Shown: positions 41,379-51,144 of the stretch, in pieces
How positions within the stretch are numbered: position 1 is the first letter of the stretch
Layout of the letters: the number at the start of each line of letters is the position of its first letter
Source of the DNA: CAYRFF01 sp964436125
GTDB taxonomy: Bacteria; Bacteroidota; Bacteroidia; Chitinophagales; Saprospiraceae
NCBI GenBank assembly: GCA_964436125.1
Contig: CAYTBT010000012.1
Coordinates: 20,219-84,218, forward strand
Length of the DNA stretch: 64,000 nt
Reading direction: 5' to 3'
Notes under the pieces: model-generated
The model's database searches: none
The model's input: the letters and a program-made list of their open reading frames with translations, nothing else
Told to the model about the DNA's origin: nothing
Position numbers and translations under genes: made by a program

Positions 41379-42953
41379 CTAATCAGGGATAATAAAAGGG
41401 AAATTACGGCTCGCGGCCGCTTTGACAACTTGAAAGATAAATCGAGCACGCAGGCTAAGTGCCGGGTACATTATTTTATCTTCCGTATCACTCGGCTTGT
41501 GATAATCTTCATGCACACCGGAAAAGAAAAAGACAACGGGAATACCATTCTTGGCAAAGTTGTAGTGATCGGATCTGTAGTAAAATCGATTGGGGTCATT
41601 TTTATCGTTATACCTGTAGTCGAGCTTCAGAGCCGGCATCTGCTCGCCTACTTTTCTGATGAGCGTATCGAGAGATCGGCTTATCATATCTGACCCTATG
41701 ACATAAATATAAGAGGCCTTCTCATGCAGCTTATCTTTCCGACCCACCATATCGGTATTTATATCCGTATATGCATCTTCTAGGGGCAAAAGTGGATTAT
41801 TCACATAATAGCTCGAGCCGAGCAAGCCCTTTTCTTCTCCCGTCATAAAGAGAAAGAGAATTGATTTCAGCGGTCTATTCCCGCGTTTTATCCTCTGCTT
41901 GAACTCCTCCATTATTGTAAGCAATGTCGCGCAGCCACTGCCATTATCATCGGCTCCGTGATAAATCGTTTCTCCGTGCTTCCCCAGGTGATCATAATGT
42001 GCAGAAACTATAACATAACCGTCCTCCACCGGCTCTTGACCTTGCAACAAGCCTACGACATTTTCCGTGTGGACATAAGCTATCGCCTTTTGCGCAAGCA
42101 GAGAAATATCTAGATTCTTTAAGTTTATTGCCCTTAAACGCCTTCTTTCTACCGCTTTCTTTAAGGCTTTGTCTATATTCTCCTGCCTTCCGGCAAATAT
42201 CTGCGCGGCGGTCTCATGGGAGATAAATACATAGGGCGGATAATCTTCCATGACTTGTGGGATACTGTCCATAATTATTCGATGGTAAAATATAGAGGAA
42301 CTATATTCAGCGGTAATCCTCCGTATGTTATCTACAATGAAAATGACAGCTTTTACATCGTATCTCGCTGCAATTTTTAATTTCTCTCTTATGCTATTGG
42401 TCCATATTGAAGGAGAATCTGTACCTGTGATGAGGTAATTACCATTGGGGAGTTGTGGTTCTCCCTGCCGGATAATAATAAGCTTGTTTTTAACATGATT
42501 GCCGCGATAATCGCTGTATCGATTATCGTCAATCCCATAACCGAGGAAGAGGGCTTTATCTGTATGAATTTCAATAGAGGAATTGGGATGCGGGGGTGCG
42601 ACATAGTCTTTTAAACTCTCAATTGTACTATCTCCCAGCATAAAAGTCAGGCTATCCCAGGCTAGCTTAGACATCACAAATTCCTGATAATAATTCTTGT
42701 CGCCATCGATGGCGATCAGCTTATTTTCAAGCATATTACTACGGATATATCGGGCTGCTTTCTTCTGTCCTATTTTGCCGGTTTCCCTTCCGCGTAAACT
42801 ATCAGAGGCAAGCACTTTCAAGTGTTTTTTCAAGTGCATGGAGTCCAGCACATAATACGTCTCCTGTGCCCGCATATTCTGTGCAGTGCATAGGTATATC
42901 AAGCATACAACTATCCAGCTAAGCTGTCGGTATTTTTTTAACTCTTCTTTCAT
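41379..42953 (-). CDS. M28-family metallopeptidase (exported)
   Basis: 524 residues from the chosen start (MKEELKKYRQLSWIVVCLIYLCTAQNMRAQ, a signal peptide). An earlier in-frame ATG at 43055 would run deep into rpiB and add 34 residues before the signal. The C-terminal half is an M28 peptidase: VSAHYDHLGKHG (His, zinc), HGADDNGSGCATLLTIMEEF (Asp), MTGEEKGLLGSSYY (Glu pair), DTDMVGR and a final SDHYNFAKNGIPVVFF. A protease-associated insert (about 130-270) is likely. It should be a periplasmic or secreted aminopeptidase. It overlaps rpiB by 35 bases. Confidence 0.87.
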   Translation of the reverse strand: MKEELKKYRQLSWIVVCLIYLCTAQNMRAQETYYVLDSMHLKKHLKVLASDSLRGRETGKIGQKKAARYIRSNMLENKLIAIDGDKNYYQEFVMSKLAWDSLTFMLGDSTIESLKDYVAPPHPNSSIEIHTDKALFLGYGIDDNRYSDYRGNHVKNKLIIIRQGEPQLPNGNYLITGTDSPSIWTNSIREKLKIAARYDVKAVIFIVDNIRRITAEYSSSIFYHRIIMDSIPQVMEDYPPYVFISHETAAQIFAGRQENIDKALKKAVERRRLRAINLKNLDISLLAQKAIAYVHTENVVGLLQGQEPVEDGYVIVSAHYDHLGKHGETIYHGADDNGSGCATLLTIMEEFKQRIKRGNRPLKSILFLFMTGEEKGLLGSSYYVNNPLLPLEDAYTDINTDMVGRKDKLHEKASYIYVIGSDMISRSLDTLIRKVGEQMPALKLDYRYNDKNDPNRFYYRSDHYNFAKNGIPVVFFFSGVHEDYHKPSDTEDKIMYPALSLRARFIFQVVKAAASRNFPFIIPD

Positions 42954-43368
42954 GTCGTCCGCCTTCAAATTCCGTTGTAAGAAATATTCCCACCATTGCA
43001 ATGGCATCTTCCAAGGAGACAAATCGAGCGGGAAGCGAAATAACATTGGCATCATTATGCGCCCTCGCTAGCTTAGCTAGCTCAGGTTCCCAGCATATTG
43101 CCGCCCGGATATGGGCATGTTTATTGGCAGTCATTGCTACGCCATTGCCACTTCCGCAGAGGATAACACCGGCTTGTGCCTTGTCTGCTTCAATAGCATC
43201 GGCAACCGGATGAATAAAATCGGGATAATCGACGGAATCCTCTGAATCCGTTCCATAATCCAGTACATCGTAGCCTTTATCCTCAAGAAAGCCTTTAATC
43301 GCTTCTTTATAAGTATAACCAGCGTGGTCTGCTCCTATTGCTATTGTTCTTATTTCTGATACCTGCAT
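42919..43368 (-). CDS. rpiB: Ribose-5-phosphate isomerase B
   Basis: 149 residues. The RpiB/LacAB fold is shown by IGADHAGYTYKEAIKGFLEDKGY, DYPDFIHPVADAI and the catalytic CGSGNGVAMTANKH (Cys and surrounding glycines), then RAAICWEPELAKLARAHNDANVISLPAR. It interconverts ribose-5-phosphate and ribulose-5-phosphate in the pentose phosphate pathway. The next minus-strand gene (M28 peptidase) overlaps its end; the DUF2723 gene lies 9 bases upstream, so these are probably co-transcribed. Confidence 0.95.
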   Translation of the reverse strand: MQVSEIRTIAIGADHAGYTYKEAIKGFLEDKGYDVLDYGTDSEDSVDYPDFIHPVADAIEADKAQAGVILCGSGNGVAMTANKHAHIRAAICWEPELAKLARAHNDANVISLPARFVSLEDAIAMVGIFLTTEFEGGRHERRVKKIPTA

Positions 43369-43377
43369 AATTAAATT

Positions 43378-46300
43378 TTAACCTGCTTGCTGAGGAAGAT
43401 ATTTTTTAATCTCCTCCGTATAAGCCTTCTTCTTATCTGAATCCGGCAATTGTCGCACAAGATTCTGTAAACGCGACAATCCCGAGTAGGCAAGACGCTG
43501 TTTTCTGCTGAAACTTGCTTGTACTATATCAGGATCAATCGACCTGTAGAAATCTATGCGAGCTTTCAGATTGGATAAAGTCTGATCAATAAGGGCATAA
43601 GCGCGGTCATATTGTCCCACTTCAACATAAGGACTGATAAATGGTACCGTGAAAAAGCCAAATGGAAAATTCATATTTGGGAATCCATTGATATAGATAT
43701 CTGACATCTTTACCGCTTTCTTCATTTCTCCCAGCTGCATAAACTTCTCCATTGCCCGCATGAATACCATTCTGTGTGACTGAACAGCTGGCGCAAAACT
43801 CTCATCGACAAACATTTCTTTCTTGTCCAGATTCCCCCATTTAAATAGCGTCTCTGCATTCTCTAGCACCTTATCCGCATCTATCCTTCCAGAACCAAAT
43901 ATTGCCATCCGTGAATCTGATGGTGTTCTTACCGGGGTAACACGCATCGCGAGCCCTTCATACTGCATATAGTCATCAAGCCCGAGCATCTTTGATCGCC
44001 TTACAGTTGAGGCAAAGTATATCGGCCGTTTATTAATATTGCTGGCAATGATATCCATGATAGCAATATCGTCCTTGGTCAGATAGGATTTATTCCTATT
44101 GTCAAAAACGATATATTTCTGCACTTGCTGCATCAGTGAATCCTTGTAGCCATATAACTGACGCACTTGAGATTTGTCAATTTTTACAGCAACTCTCCCG
44201 ATAGGAATGGCAAACTGTGACATTTCACGACTCGGATTCTTAATTTCAGTCTTCCCCGTGTTAATCATCTGCACAAATTGATCGAAAGACACCATCTGTT
44301 CCGGCGTTTTATCTGTTCCATCATACAAGAAAAGTTGGTTATGCCTGTAACCGCGGTACTGTTCCGGAGATATCGACATATCCACAGCCGGACTCTTGTT
44401 TACTTTACGCCTCATCTGATTGATATACCAGTCCACCGCAATAAGAGACAGATTTATCACACGTACATCTGTGCGGATTCCTTCTACTTCTTGTGCATAC
44501 CACAGTGGATAAGTATCATTGTCTCCATAAGTAAAAATAATCGCATTCTTCTCGAGCGAGTTCAAGAAATTGGAGGCGTAATCACGAGAAGCGTATAGAT
44601 CTTTACGCCCCATATCATCGTAATTCTCAGAAAGCATAATCGCCGGTGCTAGCAATACTAGAACACCACAGGCAATAGCAATGATCTCCTTATTCACATT
44701 CTTCAGCTTGGCCTTGAGCAGGCTGAAGAGGGCCGGCACGGCAAGCCCTACCCATATCGCAAATGTTGCAAAAGAACCAGCCAGAACATAGTCTCGTTCC
44801 CGTGGTTCTTGCGGTGGCTGATTGGAATAAATGATGATACCTATTCCGGTGATAAGAAACAGAACTAAGAGCGAGAAAAAGTCCCGTTTTCTCTTTTTAT
44901 AGGAATAAATTAAGCCTATTATGCCCAGGATAAGCGGAATAAAGTAATAGGTATTCCTACCTTCCGCATTTTTCCTCCATTCCGGTTCCTTATCCATATC
45001 ATACAACCGTGCCTGGTCAATAAAGGATATTCCTGACATCCACTGCCCGTCAGCTTTATTGGTCGGCGTATAACCCTGGTGCGCATTTTCCCTTCCGACA
45101 AAGTTCCACATAAAATAACGCCAGTACATCCAGTTTATCTGATATTGGATAAAGAAACTTAAATTGTCCCACATATTGGGGGTCCCTTTCCCTATCCAGC
45201 TACGATACTGCGCATCGTCTGTCAAGTGTCCCATCCGTGGAAAAAGCATCTTATCTCCGGAGGAATATTCATAGGAAAGTTTATAATTAACTATCTCATA
45301 TTTATCTCCTACTCTTCCATATCGCGGTTCAACCGTTGTTCTCTCCGGAGTTGCCTCAAATGATGGGCCGTACAAAATCGGTCTTTCTCCATATTGTTCC
45401 CTGTTGAGATAAGGTAGCAATGAATATGGATCATCCGGATTATTCATATTTATCGGTGGATTTGCCGTCGCTCTTATGACGACAACACCGATGGTCGAAA
45501 ATGAAATACAGATAAGCATCGCTGACATAAAAGCCATCTGTAAGAAATGGTTATTTCTCTTATGCGCCTGCATTAATCCATAAGCCAATATTGCAAATAC
45601 CACAATTACAGTCGGAATAATGCCCGTATTGAAGCCCATTCCCAGCGTATTGACCATAAAATAATCAAACCACGCCCACAAGGTCGGAATACCTACAATT
45701 ACGATTTTCTGGATAAATATTACCACCGCACCTCCTGCCGCGAGTGACACAAGCACGCCCAGCGGTGTAACTTTATCATATTTCTTAAAGTAATAAAGTA
45801 AAGCTGCCGTAGGAAGTGCCAACAATGATAGCAAATGCACTCCGATAGATAATCCCGCAGCATATAAAGCAAATACTATCCAGCGATCACTTTCACGTGT
45901 ATCCGGTTTACTATACCACACTACCATAGACCACAAGACCAGCATCGTAAAAAAGAAAGACATTGCATACACCTCTCCTTCCACCGCTGAAAAATAAACG
46001 CTTATGCAAAAAGCCGCCGTCAAGCCCGCAACTACTCCACCTAAAGCCAATGCAATGTTCTGCGCTCCACTTGTTTCTCCTTCTCTTCCTACCATCGCTA
46101 GCTTACCAAATAAAAACGTCGTCCAGGCCAGAAAACCCACACCGAATGCCGTGCTTAAACCCGACAATAGGTTCACCATAAATGCAATATCTGCCGGATC
46201 AGTACTAAACCATTCTCCTAGCATTGCAAATAAATGGCCAACCATCAAAAACAATGGCGCTCCCGGTGGATGCACTACTTCTAGTTTATACGCTCCTGAT

Positions 46301-46506
46301 ATAAACTCTCCACAATCCCATAGACTTCCTGTCCTCTGTACCGAGAAAAAATAAACTATTGCGGCTATCACTACCGTAAGCCATCCCGATATTTTATACG
46401 CTTTCTTGTAATCCAAAATATGCGATTTAAGTGGTAATTTTATCTTATGAATTAAACCCATTATCTTTTTGTAACTGCTTCCCTTTGCTTGAGCCACGGG
46501 AAACAT
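43378..46506 (-). CDS. DUF2723-family membrane glycosyltransferase (GT-C type)
   Basis: 1042 residues. About twelve membrane helices in the first 610 residues begin after the cytoplasmic N-terminus; the DUF2723 signature LWDCGEFISGAYKLEVVHPPGAPLF carries the acidic residues expected of a GT-C enzyme using a lipid-linked sugar. The C-terminal 400 residues are extracytoplasmic and globular (ASRDYASNFLNSLEKNAIIFTYGDNDTYPLWYAQEVEGIR). Members in Bacteroidota are thought to O-glycosylate exported proteins. A TACTTTTG promoter box is 38 bases before the chosen start; Met16 is an alternative. Confidence 0.87.
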   Translation of the reverse strand: MFPVAQAKGSSYKKIMGLIHKIKLPLKSHILDYKKAYKISGWLTVVIAAIVYFFSVQRTGSLWDCGEFISGAYKLEVVHPPGAPLFLMVGHLFAMLGEWFSTDPADIAFMVNLLSGLSTAFGVGFLAWTTFLFGKLAMVGREGETSGAQNIALALGGVVAGLTAAFCISVYFSAVEGEVYAMSFFFTMLVLWSMVVWYSKPDTRESDRWIVFALYAAGLSIGVHLLSLLALPTAALLYYFKKYDKVTPLGVLVSLAAGGAVVIFIQKIVIVGIPTLWAWFDYFMVNTLGMGFNTGIIPTVIVVFAILAYGLMQAHKRNNHFLQMAFMSAMLICISFSTIGVVVIRATANPPINMNNPDDPYSLLPYLNREQYGERPILYGPSFEATPERTTVEPRYGRVGDKYEIVNYKLSYEYSSGDKMLFPRMGHLTDDAQYRSWIGKGTPNMWDNLSFFIQYQINWMYWRYFMWNFVGRENAHQGYTPTNKADGQWMSGISFIDQARLYDMDKEPEWRKNAEGRNTYYFIPLILGIIGLIYSYKKRKRDFFSLLVLFLITGIGIIIYSNQPPQEPRERDYVLAGSFATFAIWVGLAVPALFSLLKAKLKNVNKEIIAIACGVLVLLAPAIMLSENYDDMGRKDLYASRDYASNFLNSLEKNAIIFTYGDNDTYPLWYAQEVEGIRTDVRVINLSLIAVDWYINQMRRKVNKSPAVDMSISPEQYRGYRHNQLFLYDGTDKTPEQMVSFDQFVQMINTGKTEIKNPSREMSQFAIPIGRVAVKIDKSQVRQLYGYKDSLMQQVQKYIVFDNRNKSYLTKDDIAIMDIIASNINKRPIYFASTVRRSKMLGLDDYMQYEGLAMRVTPVRTPSDSRMAIFGSGRIDADKVLENAETLFKWGNLDKKEMFVDESFAPAVQSHRMVFMRAMEKFMQLGEMKKAVKMSDIYINGFPNMNFPFGFFTVPFISPYVEVGQYDRAYALIDQTLSNLKARIDFYRSIDPDIVQASFSRKQRLAYSGLSRLQNLVRQLPDSDKKKAYTEEIKKYLPQQAG

Positions 46507-46886
46507 TTTTCTGAAATAGAGCCTCCTTTTATCTTAAACTACACAAAAGTAATAAAATCCTTGGCTTTATCATATCTATTCGCAAATTAGAATAAAAGTC
46601 CTCTTTTCTCCCTTTCCTTTCTGAATGATGCGATTCTGATAATCCACAATGCGGAACAGAGATATTCCCGGGTACGCGCAGAGATGAACGAGTATCGGAT
46701 ACGTGAATTTACCTTAATTGTGGAGCGATACCAGTGGAATAAGAGCCTAGCTGAAAGCATTGCCCAAGTCTTGCAATACGCCGGTGAGATAAAAATCGCT
46801 GGCGGGCAAGCGGGCCGGCTTTGCCGCAATCAGAAAAAACAAAAAAATAAAAATCGAAAGCCTTTGTGACAAAGCAAGAGTCCACT
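46507..46886. other. Intergenic region between DUF2723 gene and tig
   Basis: 380 bases containing the DUF2723 promoter box and, around 46790-46832, a local GC-rich patch (GGCGGGCAAGCGGGCCGGC) foreign to the surrounding composition. A 61-codon plus-strand frame (46684-46869) ends in low-complexity Lys/Asn and is not convincing. A short CTTTG/CAAAG stem followed by a T-rich stretch on the minus strand near 46850-46870 may end tig transcripts. Confidence 0.45.
46544..46551 (-). promoter_or_regulatory. Promoter -7 box of the DUF2723-rpiB-M28 unit
   Basis: Minus strand TACTTTTG matches TAnnTTTG and predicts a transcript start near 46537, leaving a leader of about 30 bases before the ATG at 46506. 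Confidence 0.55.
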
Positions 46887-48278
46887 CTATTCTTCCTCGT
46901 CAGAATTCAGAGCTTGAAGACTCTCATTAAATTCCTTGCTTAATTTATTAAACTCATCGATGCTCACTTCTATAGGTACTATTGTCACATTATCTTTAAA
47001 TGTTTCAACGACTTTATTCCCCATAATGCGATCGGCTGCTTCTCTTACTTTTTCTTCATCGTTCATGAAATTCTGCACAAATTGTTGCATAAATTCCGGC
47101 GGCAATTGCATTCCCTGGAATTGTTGCATAACGCTACCGCGCATATATTCAGCGATCTCTTCTTGCTGAACCTCGAGATTATATGTATCTCGGATCTCGC
47201 TTACTATCAAGGCCCAGCGCGTATTCCTCAGAAAATCTTGGAATTCTTTATCCGACAGACTTTCACCATCCTCTTCTTCCTGAATCTTAATCCATTTCTG
47301 CAAGAATTCTTCCGGCAGCTCCAGGTCATTTGCCTCTAGTAAGCCTCTCTGCATTTCATAAGAAAGGATGATGTCCGCCTGTGAACCAAATTGATTTTTT
47401 ATAATTGATCGGATGTGCTCTCGTGCTTCCTCTTCAGTACTCACTTCACCGCCGAATGCCCGCTCAAAGAACTCCTCATTCATTTCCGCAGGCTTAAGTC
47501 GTTTTATGGTATCTACAGTAAGTTGAAAATCATGGTTCACCTCAATATCTTCATCTTCATCCATATTTAAATAATGCTTTCGCACAAATGACTCACTTCC
47601 TTCCTTTGCAAGATTAAAGATATCATAGTGAAAACTGTAGCCTTTATCCTTACCTAGAAGCAATTCCTGAGCGGCCTCATCCAATGAACCGACATGCACA
47701 GAAAAAGCAGTTTCCCAGCCATTTTCTTTAATCTCGCCATCTTCAAGCTCTTTCCCCTCTAGTACAACTATATCATTATCGTTAATATCTTCCTCAACCT
47801 CTACCTGTTCACCGAGCTGATTTCTTATTTCTTTAAGATCTTTCTCAACGATATCATCGGGAATCTGAACGTCATATCGCTCATAGCTCGCCGATTCATC
47901 AAATCCTTGAAGTTCTACTTCCGGTGCAACACCGACATCAAAGATAAAGGTATAGTCCTTCTGATTACGGATATCAAAATCAATCGCTTCTTGTCTATCA
48001 GAACTCATTGGCTTCCCAAGGGGACGCATTTCATGAGCATCAATATAATCGTTTAAGTTCTCTTCAAGCAATTCCCATACAGTTGAAGCAAGAACAGATT
48101 CTCCATAAGTACGCTTGAGAAAACTCATAGGAACCTTCCCCTTCCGGAATCCCTTAAAGGAACCTTTCTTTCCAAGTTTTTTTAACTCTGATTTTACCTT
48201 GGCAGCATAATCTCCCTGCTCAATTGTGATGCTTATCTCTTTAACAAGTGGTTTTATATCGGTGTGCTTAATATCCAT
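46887..48278 (-). CDS. tig: Trigger factor (ribosome-associated chaperone)
   Basis: 463 residues from the chosen ATG (MDIKHTDIKPLVKEISITIEQ). An upstream in-frame ATG at 48395 is rejected because it precedes the promoter box at 48373-48380. The N-terminal ribosome-binding signature GFRKGKVP is intact (in SFKGFRKGKVPMSFLKRTYG). A degenerate central peptidyl-prolyl isomerase-like region and a helical C-terminal domain (FLQKWIKIQEEEDGESLSDKEFQDFLRNTRW) follow. It binds nascent chains at the ribosome exit. Acidic tail SDEEE. AGGA lies 5-8 bases before the start. Confidence 0.92.
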   Translation of the reverse strand: MDIKHTDIKPLVKEISITIEQGDYAAKVKSELKKLGKKGSFKGFRKGKVPMSFLKRTYGESVLASTVWELLEENLNDYIDAHEMRPLGKPMSSDRQEAIDFDIRNQKDYTFIFDVGVAPEVELQGFDESASYERYDVQIPDDIVEKDLKEIRNQLGEQVEVEEDINDNDIVVLEGKELEDGEIKENGWETAFSVHVGSLDEAAQELLLGKDKGYSFHYDIFNLAKEGSESFVRKHYLNMDEDEDIEVNHDFQLTVDTIKRLKPAEMNEEFFERAFGGEVSTEEEAREHIRSIIKNQFGSQADIILSYEMQRGLLEANDLELPEEFLQKWIKIQEEEDGESLSDKEFQDFLRNTRWALIVSEIRDTYNLEVQQEEIAEYMRGSVMQQFQGMQLPPEFMQQFVQNFMNDEEKVREAADRIMGNKVVETFKDNVTIVPIEVSIDEFNKLSKEFNESLQALNSDEEE

Positions 48279-48372
48279 AATTTCCTGTCTTCTGAACGTA
48301 AAATGATTTGTAACATGTGTGCTATTTGAGTACTTCTGTACCGATAGACATCCGTTATTCTTAATTTGGCTG

Positions 48373-48380
48373 CAAAAGTA
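48373..48380 (-). promoter_or_regulatory. Promoter -7 box of tig
   Basis: Minus strand TACTTTTG, a full TAnnTTTG match, about 95 bases before the trigger factor ATG at 48278. It lies inside the longer reading frame and so decides the shorter start. Confidence 0.6.
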
Positions 48381-48568
48381 TAAAAATCTAGCCAATATTA
48401 AGCTCTTTTGCTCAATTATCCGCTTCTTTTATTATCAGACAAGAGGAAGTGCGAGATAAAGTAAGTCCTGTTTAAATATTATGATGTGTAATGGAGCTAT
48501 GCTGAACAAAACTAATTACTCTGTAGTAATTTATAGTTGAATCCGATACATAAACTTAAAAGTAGAAG

Positions 48569-48650
48569 TGCGGGTAGAGGGAGTCGAACCCCCACGCCTT
48601 GCGGCACTAGATCCTAAGTCTAGCGCGTCTACCAATTCCGCCATACCCGC
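48569..48650 (-). tRNA. tRNA-Leu (anticodon UAG)
   Basis: On the minus strand the 7-bp acceptor arms GCGGGTA and TACCCGC pair perfectly. The D-arm (GGCGGAATTGGTAGACGC), anticodon arm CTAGA-CTTAGGA-TCTAG with anticodon TAG, a class II variable arm (TGCCGCAAGGCG) and T-arm GGGGGTTCGACTCCC are all present. The discriminator is A at 48569; CCA is not encoded. 82 nucleotides, standard for tRNA-Leu. Confidence 0.97.
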
Positions 48651-48688
48651 AATAAAAATAAGCTTCAGTAGAAAAACTTAAAGCGAGG

Positions 48689-48696
48689 CAAAGGTA
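48689..48696 (-). promoter_or_regulatory. Promoter -7 box of the tRNA-Leu gene
   Basis: Minus strand TACCTTTG, a full consensus match about 39 bases before the mature 5' end of the tRNA at 48650. Confidence 0.6.
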
Positions 48697-48905
48697 TAAA
48701 CATTATTTCTTAATCACAATAGGATTGACTTAATTTTCAGTAAAAAATATCTTGGGGAAAGTTTTTTAAAAAATTAATAAAGAAATAGGTCAATTATTAT
48801 GTATTTATCTCACCTAGTCTGTAATTTTATCATAATAGAAGCGTAATTGGTATTGTTTTCGTTACTTATAAGACAATAAAGCCATATTACAAGGGAGGAA
48901 TTGCA

Positions 48906-51134
48906 ATGAATAAAGTGCTCAGTATTAACACGGAAGAAAAAAAACGCATAGAGGAAGCTTATGAAGAAATGCTGAACTCTATCAAGTCTCATGTCTCTGA
49001 AGAGGACAGAGAACAGATTTTTGATGCATATACCCTAGCACTGCAATCCCATGCAACCCAACGGAGAAAATCCGGTGAGCCATATATCCGTCACCCGATT
49101 GAAGTTGCGAGAATATGTGCTGCAGAAATCGGTCTAGGTCCTACTGCTATTGTCGCAGCTCTCCTACACGATGTTGTAGAAGACACACCGGTAAGCCTCG
49201 CAGAAATACGAGATAGGTTTAACATTAAAATTGCCAAAATCGTCGATGGACTCACCAAGCTTGATTATACCTATACCGTAAATAGCCCCCAAGCTGAAAA
49301 TTTCAGAAAGGTCTTGTCAACTCTCGTTGAGGATGTCCGTGTCGTCTTAATTAAAATGGCGGATAGACTCCATAACATGCGGACTATTGATTCTATGCCC
49401 AAGGAAAAGCAAACAAAGATTGCTGCGGAGACGCTGTACATCTACGCTCCGCTCGCCCATCGCCTAGGCCTTTATAACATAAAGAACGAGATGGAAGACC
49501 TCTGTTTAAAGGTCTTAAATCCGGACATTTACCACGAGATAGCAAGACAGCTGAAAGATACTAAAAAGGAGCGCGACGAATTTATTGAATCCTTCATCGA
49601 GCCCTTAAAGAAAAACATCAATGCACTCGGGGTTCCCTACAGAATATTTGGACGACCAAAAAGCATTTCGTCCATCTGGAATAAAATCCAGAATAAAAAT
49701 GTGGCATTTGAAGAGATTTATGACCTCTTCGCCATCCGTATTATCGTTGATGTACCACCAGAAAAAGAGCGCTCAATATGCTGGGAAATCTATTCCATAG
49801 TTACCGATGTTCACACGCCGATTCCGGAGCGTCTGAAAGATTGGATTACTACACCTAAGTCCAATGGCTATGAATCACTTCACACAACGGTCATCGGTCC
49901 CAAAGGAAGATTCGTGGAAGTACAGATACGCTCAGAGAGAATGGATGATATCGCCGAGCGTGGATTTGCAGCTCACTGGAAATATAAAGGAGTCAGCAAT
50001 GGCAAAGATAATGTTTACACAACCTGGTTGAACAGTATCAGAGAACTCCTCGAGAACAATGAGGCCGACGCAATTGAGTTTATATCTGATTTTAAAAGGA
50101 ACCTCTTTAAAGATGAGGTGTATGTCTATACTCCTCAAGGGGATCTCAGAATTTTGCCGAAAGGCGCAACCGCACTCGACTTTGCTTTCAGTATCCACAC
50201 CGATATAGGCATGCAATGTTCTGCGATAAAAGTCAATAACAAACTCGTGCCGATGGGCTATGAATTGCAGAATGGCGATCAGGTTACCGTTATTACCAAG
50301 AGTAGTCAAAAACCTACTGAACAATGGTTGTCAATGGTCGTCACAGGACGGGCGCGATCCAAGATAAGGCAATCACTGAATCAACGTAAAAAAGAGAAAG
50401 CCAGCCTAGGAAAAGAAGCCCTGGAAAGGAAGTTAAAAAGTTTAAAAGTTGATTTTACCGAAGCCAATATCGATACAATCAAAGCTTTCTTCAACTTCAA
50501 AAGCCATTTTAACCTCTATAGCTCTATCCAGAACGATAAATTTGACCTGAATAGGCTGAAGGAACTCGATATTGAAGATAGAAACTTTATTGTCCCAAAG
50601 AAAGAAGCTGAGGAAAGTCCACAGAAATCAGTCGAAGAAAAGAAAAAAGAAGCCGCACAAAAGATAGCCCATAGCAGCAGCTCGTTAATCCTCCTCGACG
50701 GTGAGCCGGCTGAAGGTTATATGTATGAATTTGCTCCCTGCTGCAACCCATTGCCCGGAGATGAAATATTTGGCTTCCTTACAACTGGCTCCGGGGTGAA
50801 AATTCACTCCAAGAAATGCCCCAATGCTACGCATCTTTATGCCAATTATAGCTACCGTATCATGAAAGCTGAATGGGCTAGTCAGACGGAAAGTGACTTT
50901 GTGGCAACCTTAATTATGACCGGCCTGGACACCGGAGTGGGAGTAATTGAGAAAATCACTACTACGATATCTTCAATGCTAGGACTGAATATACGCTCCT
51001 TCAGCATTGAGGGAAAGGGTGGATACTTTGAAGGAAAACTCAGTATTCTCGTGACCAATCTCAATCAATTAAATCATTCTATCCGAGAAATTAAGAACCT
51101 CGAAGGCATTTCCAGCGTTAGAAGAGTAGATTAA
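48906..51134 (+). CDS. RelA/SpoT-family bifunctional (p)ppGpp synthetase/hydrolase
   Basis: 742 residues with the full Rsh layout: HD hydrolase domain (RHPIEVARICAAEIG, LLHDVVEDT, KMADRLHNMRTI), synthetase domain (YRIFGRPKSISSIWNKIQ, FAIRIIVD, NGYESLHTTV), TGS domain (VYVYTPQGDLRILPKGATALDFAFSIHTDIG), a zinc-finger-like CCNPLPGDEIFGF region and a C-terminal ACT domain (FVATLIMTGLDTGVGVIEKITTTIS). Both hydrolase HD and synthetase residues look intact, so it probably makes and degrades the stringent-response alarmone. fur follows after 10 bases. Confidence 0.94.
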   Translation: MNKVLSINTEEKKRIEEAYEEMLNSIKSHVSEEDREQIFDAYTLALQSHATQRRKSGEPYIRHPIEVARICAAEIGLGPTAIVAALLHDVVEDTPVSLAEIRDRFNIKIAKIVDGLTKLDYTYTVNSPQAENFRKVLSTLVEDVRVVLIKMADRLHNMRTIDSMPKEKQTKIAAETLYIYAPLAHRLGLYNIKNEMEDLCLKVLNPDIYHEIARQLKDTKKERDEFIESFIEPLKKNINALGVPYRIFGRPKSISSIWNKIQNKNVAFEEIYDLFAIRIIVDVPPEKERSICWEIYSIVTDVHTPIPERLKDWITTPKSNGYESLHTTVIGPKGRFVEVQIRSERMDDIAERGFAAHWKYKGVSNGKDNVYTTWLNSIRELLENNEADAIEFISDFKRNLFKDEVYVYTPQGDLRILPKGATALDFAFSIHTDIGMQCSAIKVNNKLVPMGYELQNGDQVTVITKSSQKPTEQWLSMVVTGRARSKIRQSLNQRKKEKASLGKEALERKLKSLKVDFTEANIDTIKAFFNFKSHFNLYSSIQNDKFDLNRLKELDIEDRNFIVPKKEAEESPQKSVEEKKKEAAQKIAHSSSSLILLDGEPAEGYMYEFAPCCNPLPGDEIFGFLTTGSGVKIHSKKCPNATHLYANYSYRIMKAEWASQTESDFVATLIMTGLDTGVGVIEKITTTISSMLGLNIRSFSIEGKGGYFEGKLSILVTNLNQLNHSIREIKNLEGISSVRRVD

Positions 51135-51144
51135 AGTTTCAGTT

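Larger units (their letters stand above)
48279..48905. other. Intergenic region with tRNA-Leu and two minus-strand promoters
   Basis: Between tig and the RelA/SpoT gene there are 627 bases holding the tig promoter, the tRNA-Leu gene and its promoter. The remaining stretches on each side are AT-rich and show no further gene. No plus-strand promoter match was found for the RelA/SpoT gene. Confidence 0.5.

Noticed and set aside
42954..43055. N-terminal extension of the M28 peptidase into rpiB
   Set aside because: The extension is rpiB sequence read in another frame; the signal peptide begins at 42953.
46684..46869. 61-codon plus-strand frame between DUF2723 gene and tig
   Set aside because: Ends in low-complexity Lys/Asn residues, lacks a family match, and lies in DNA that probably carries minus-strand control signals.
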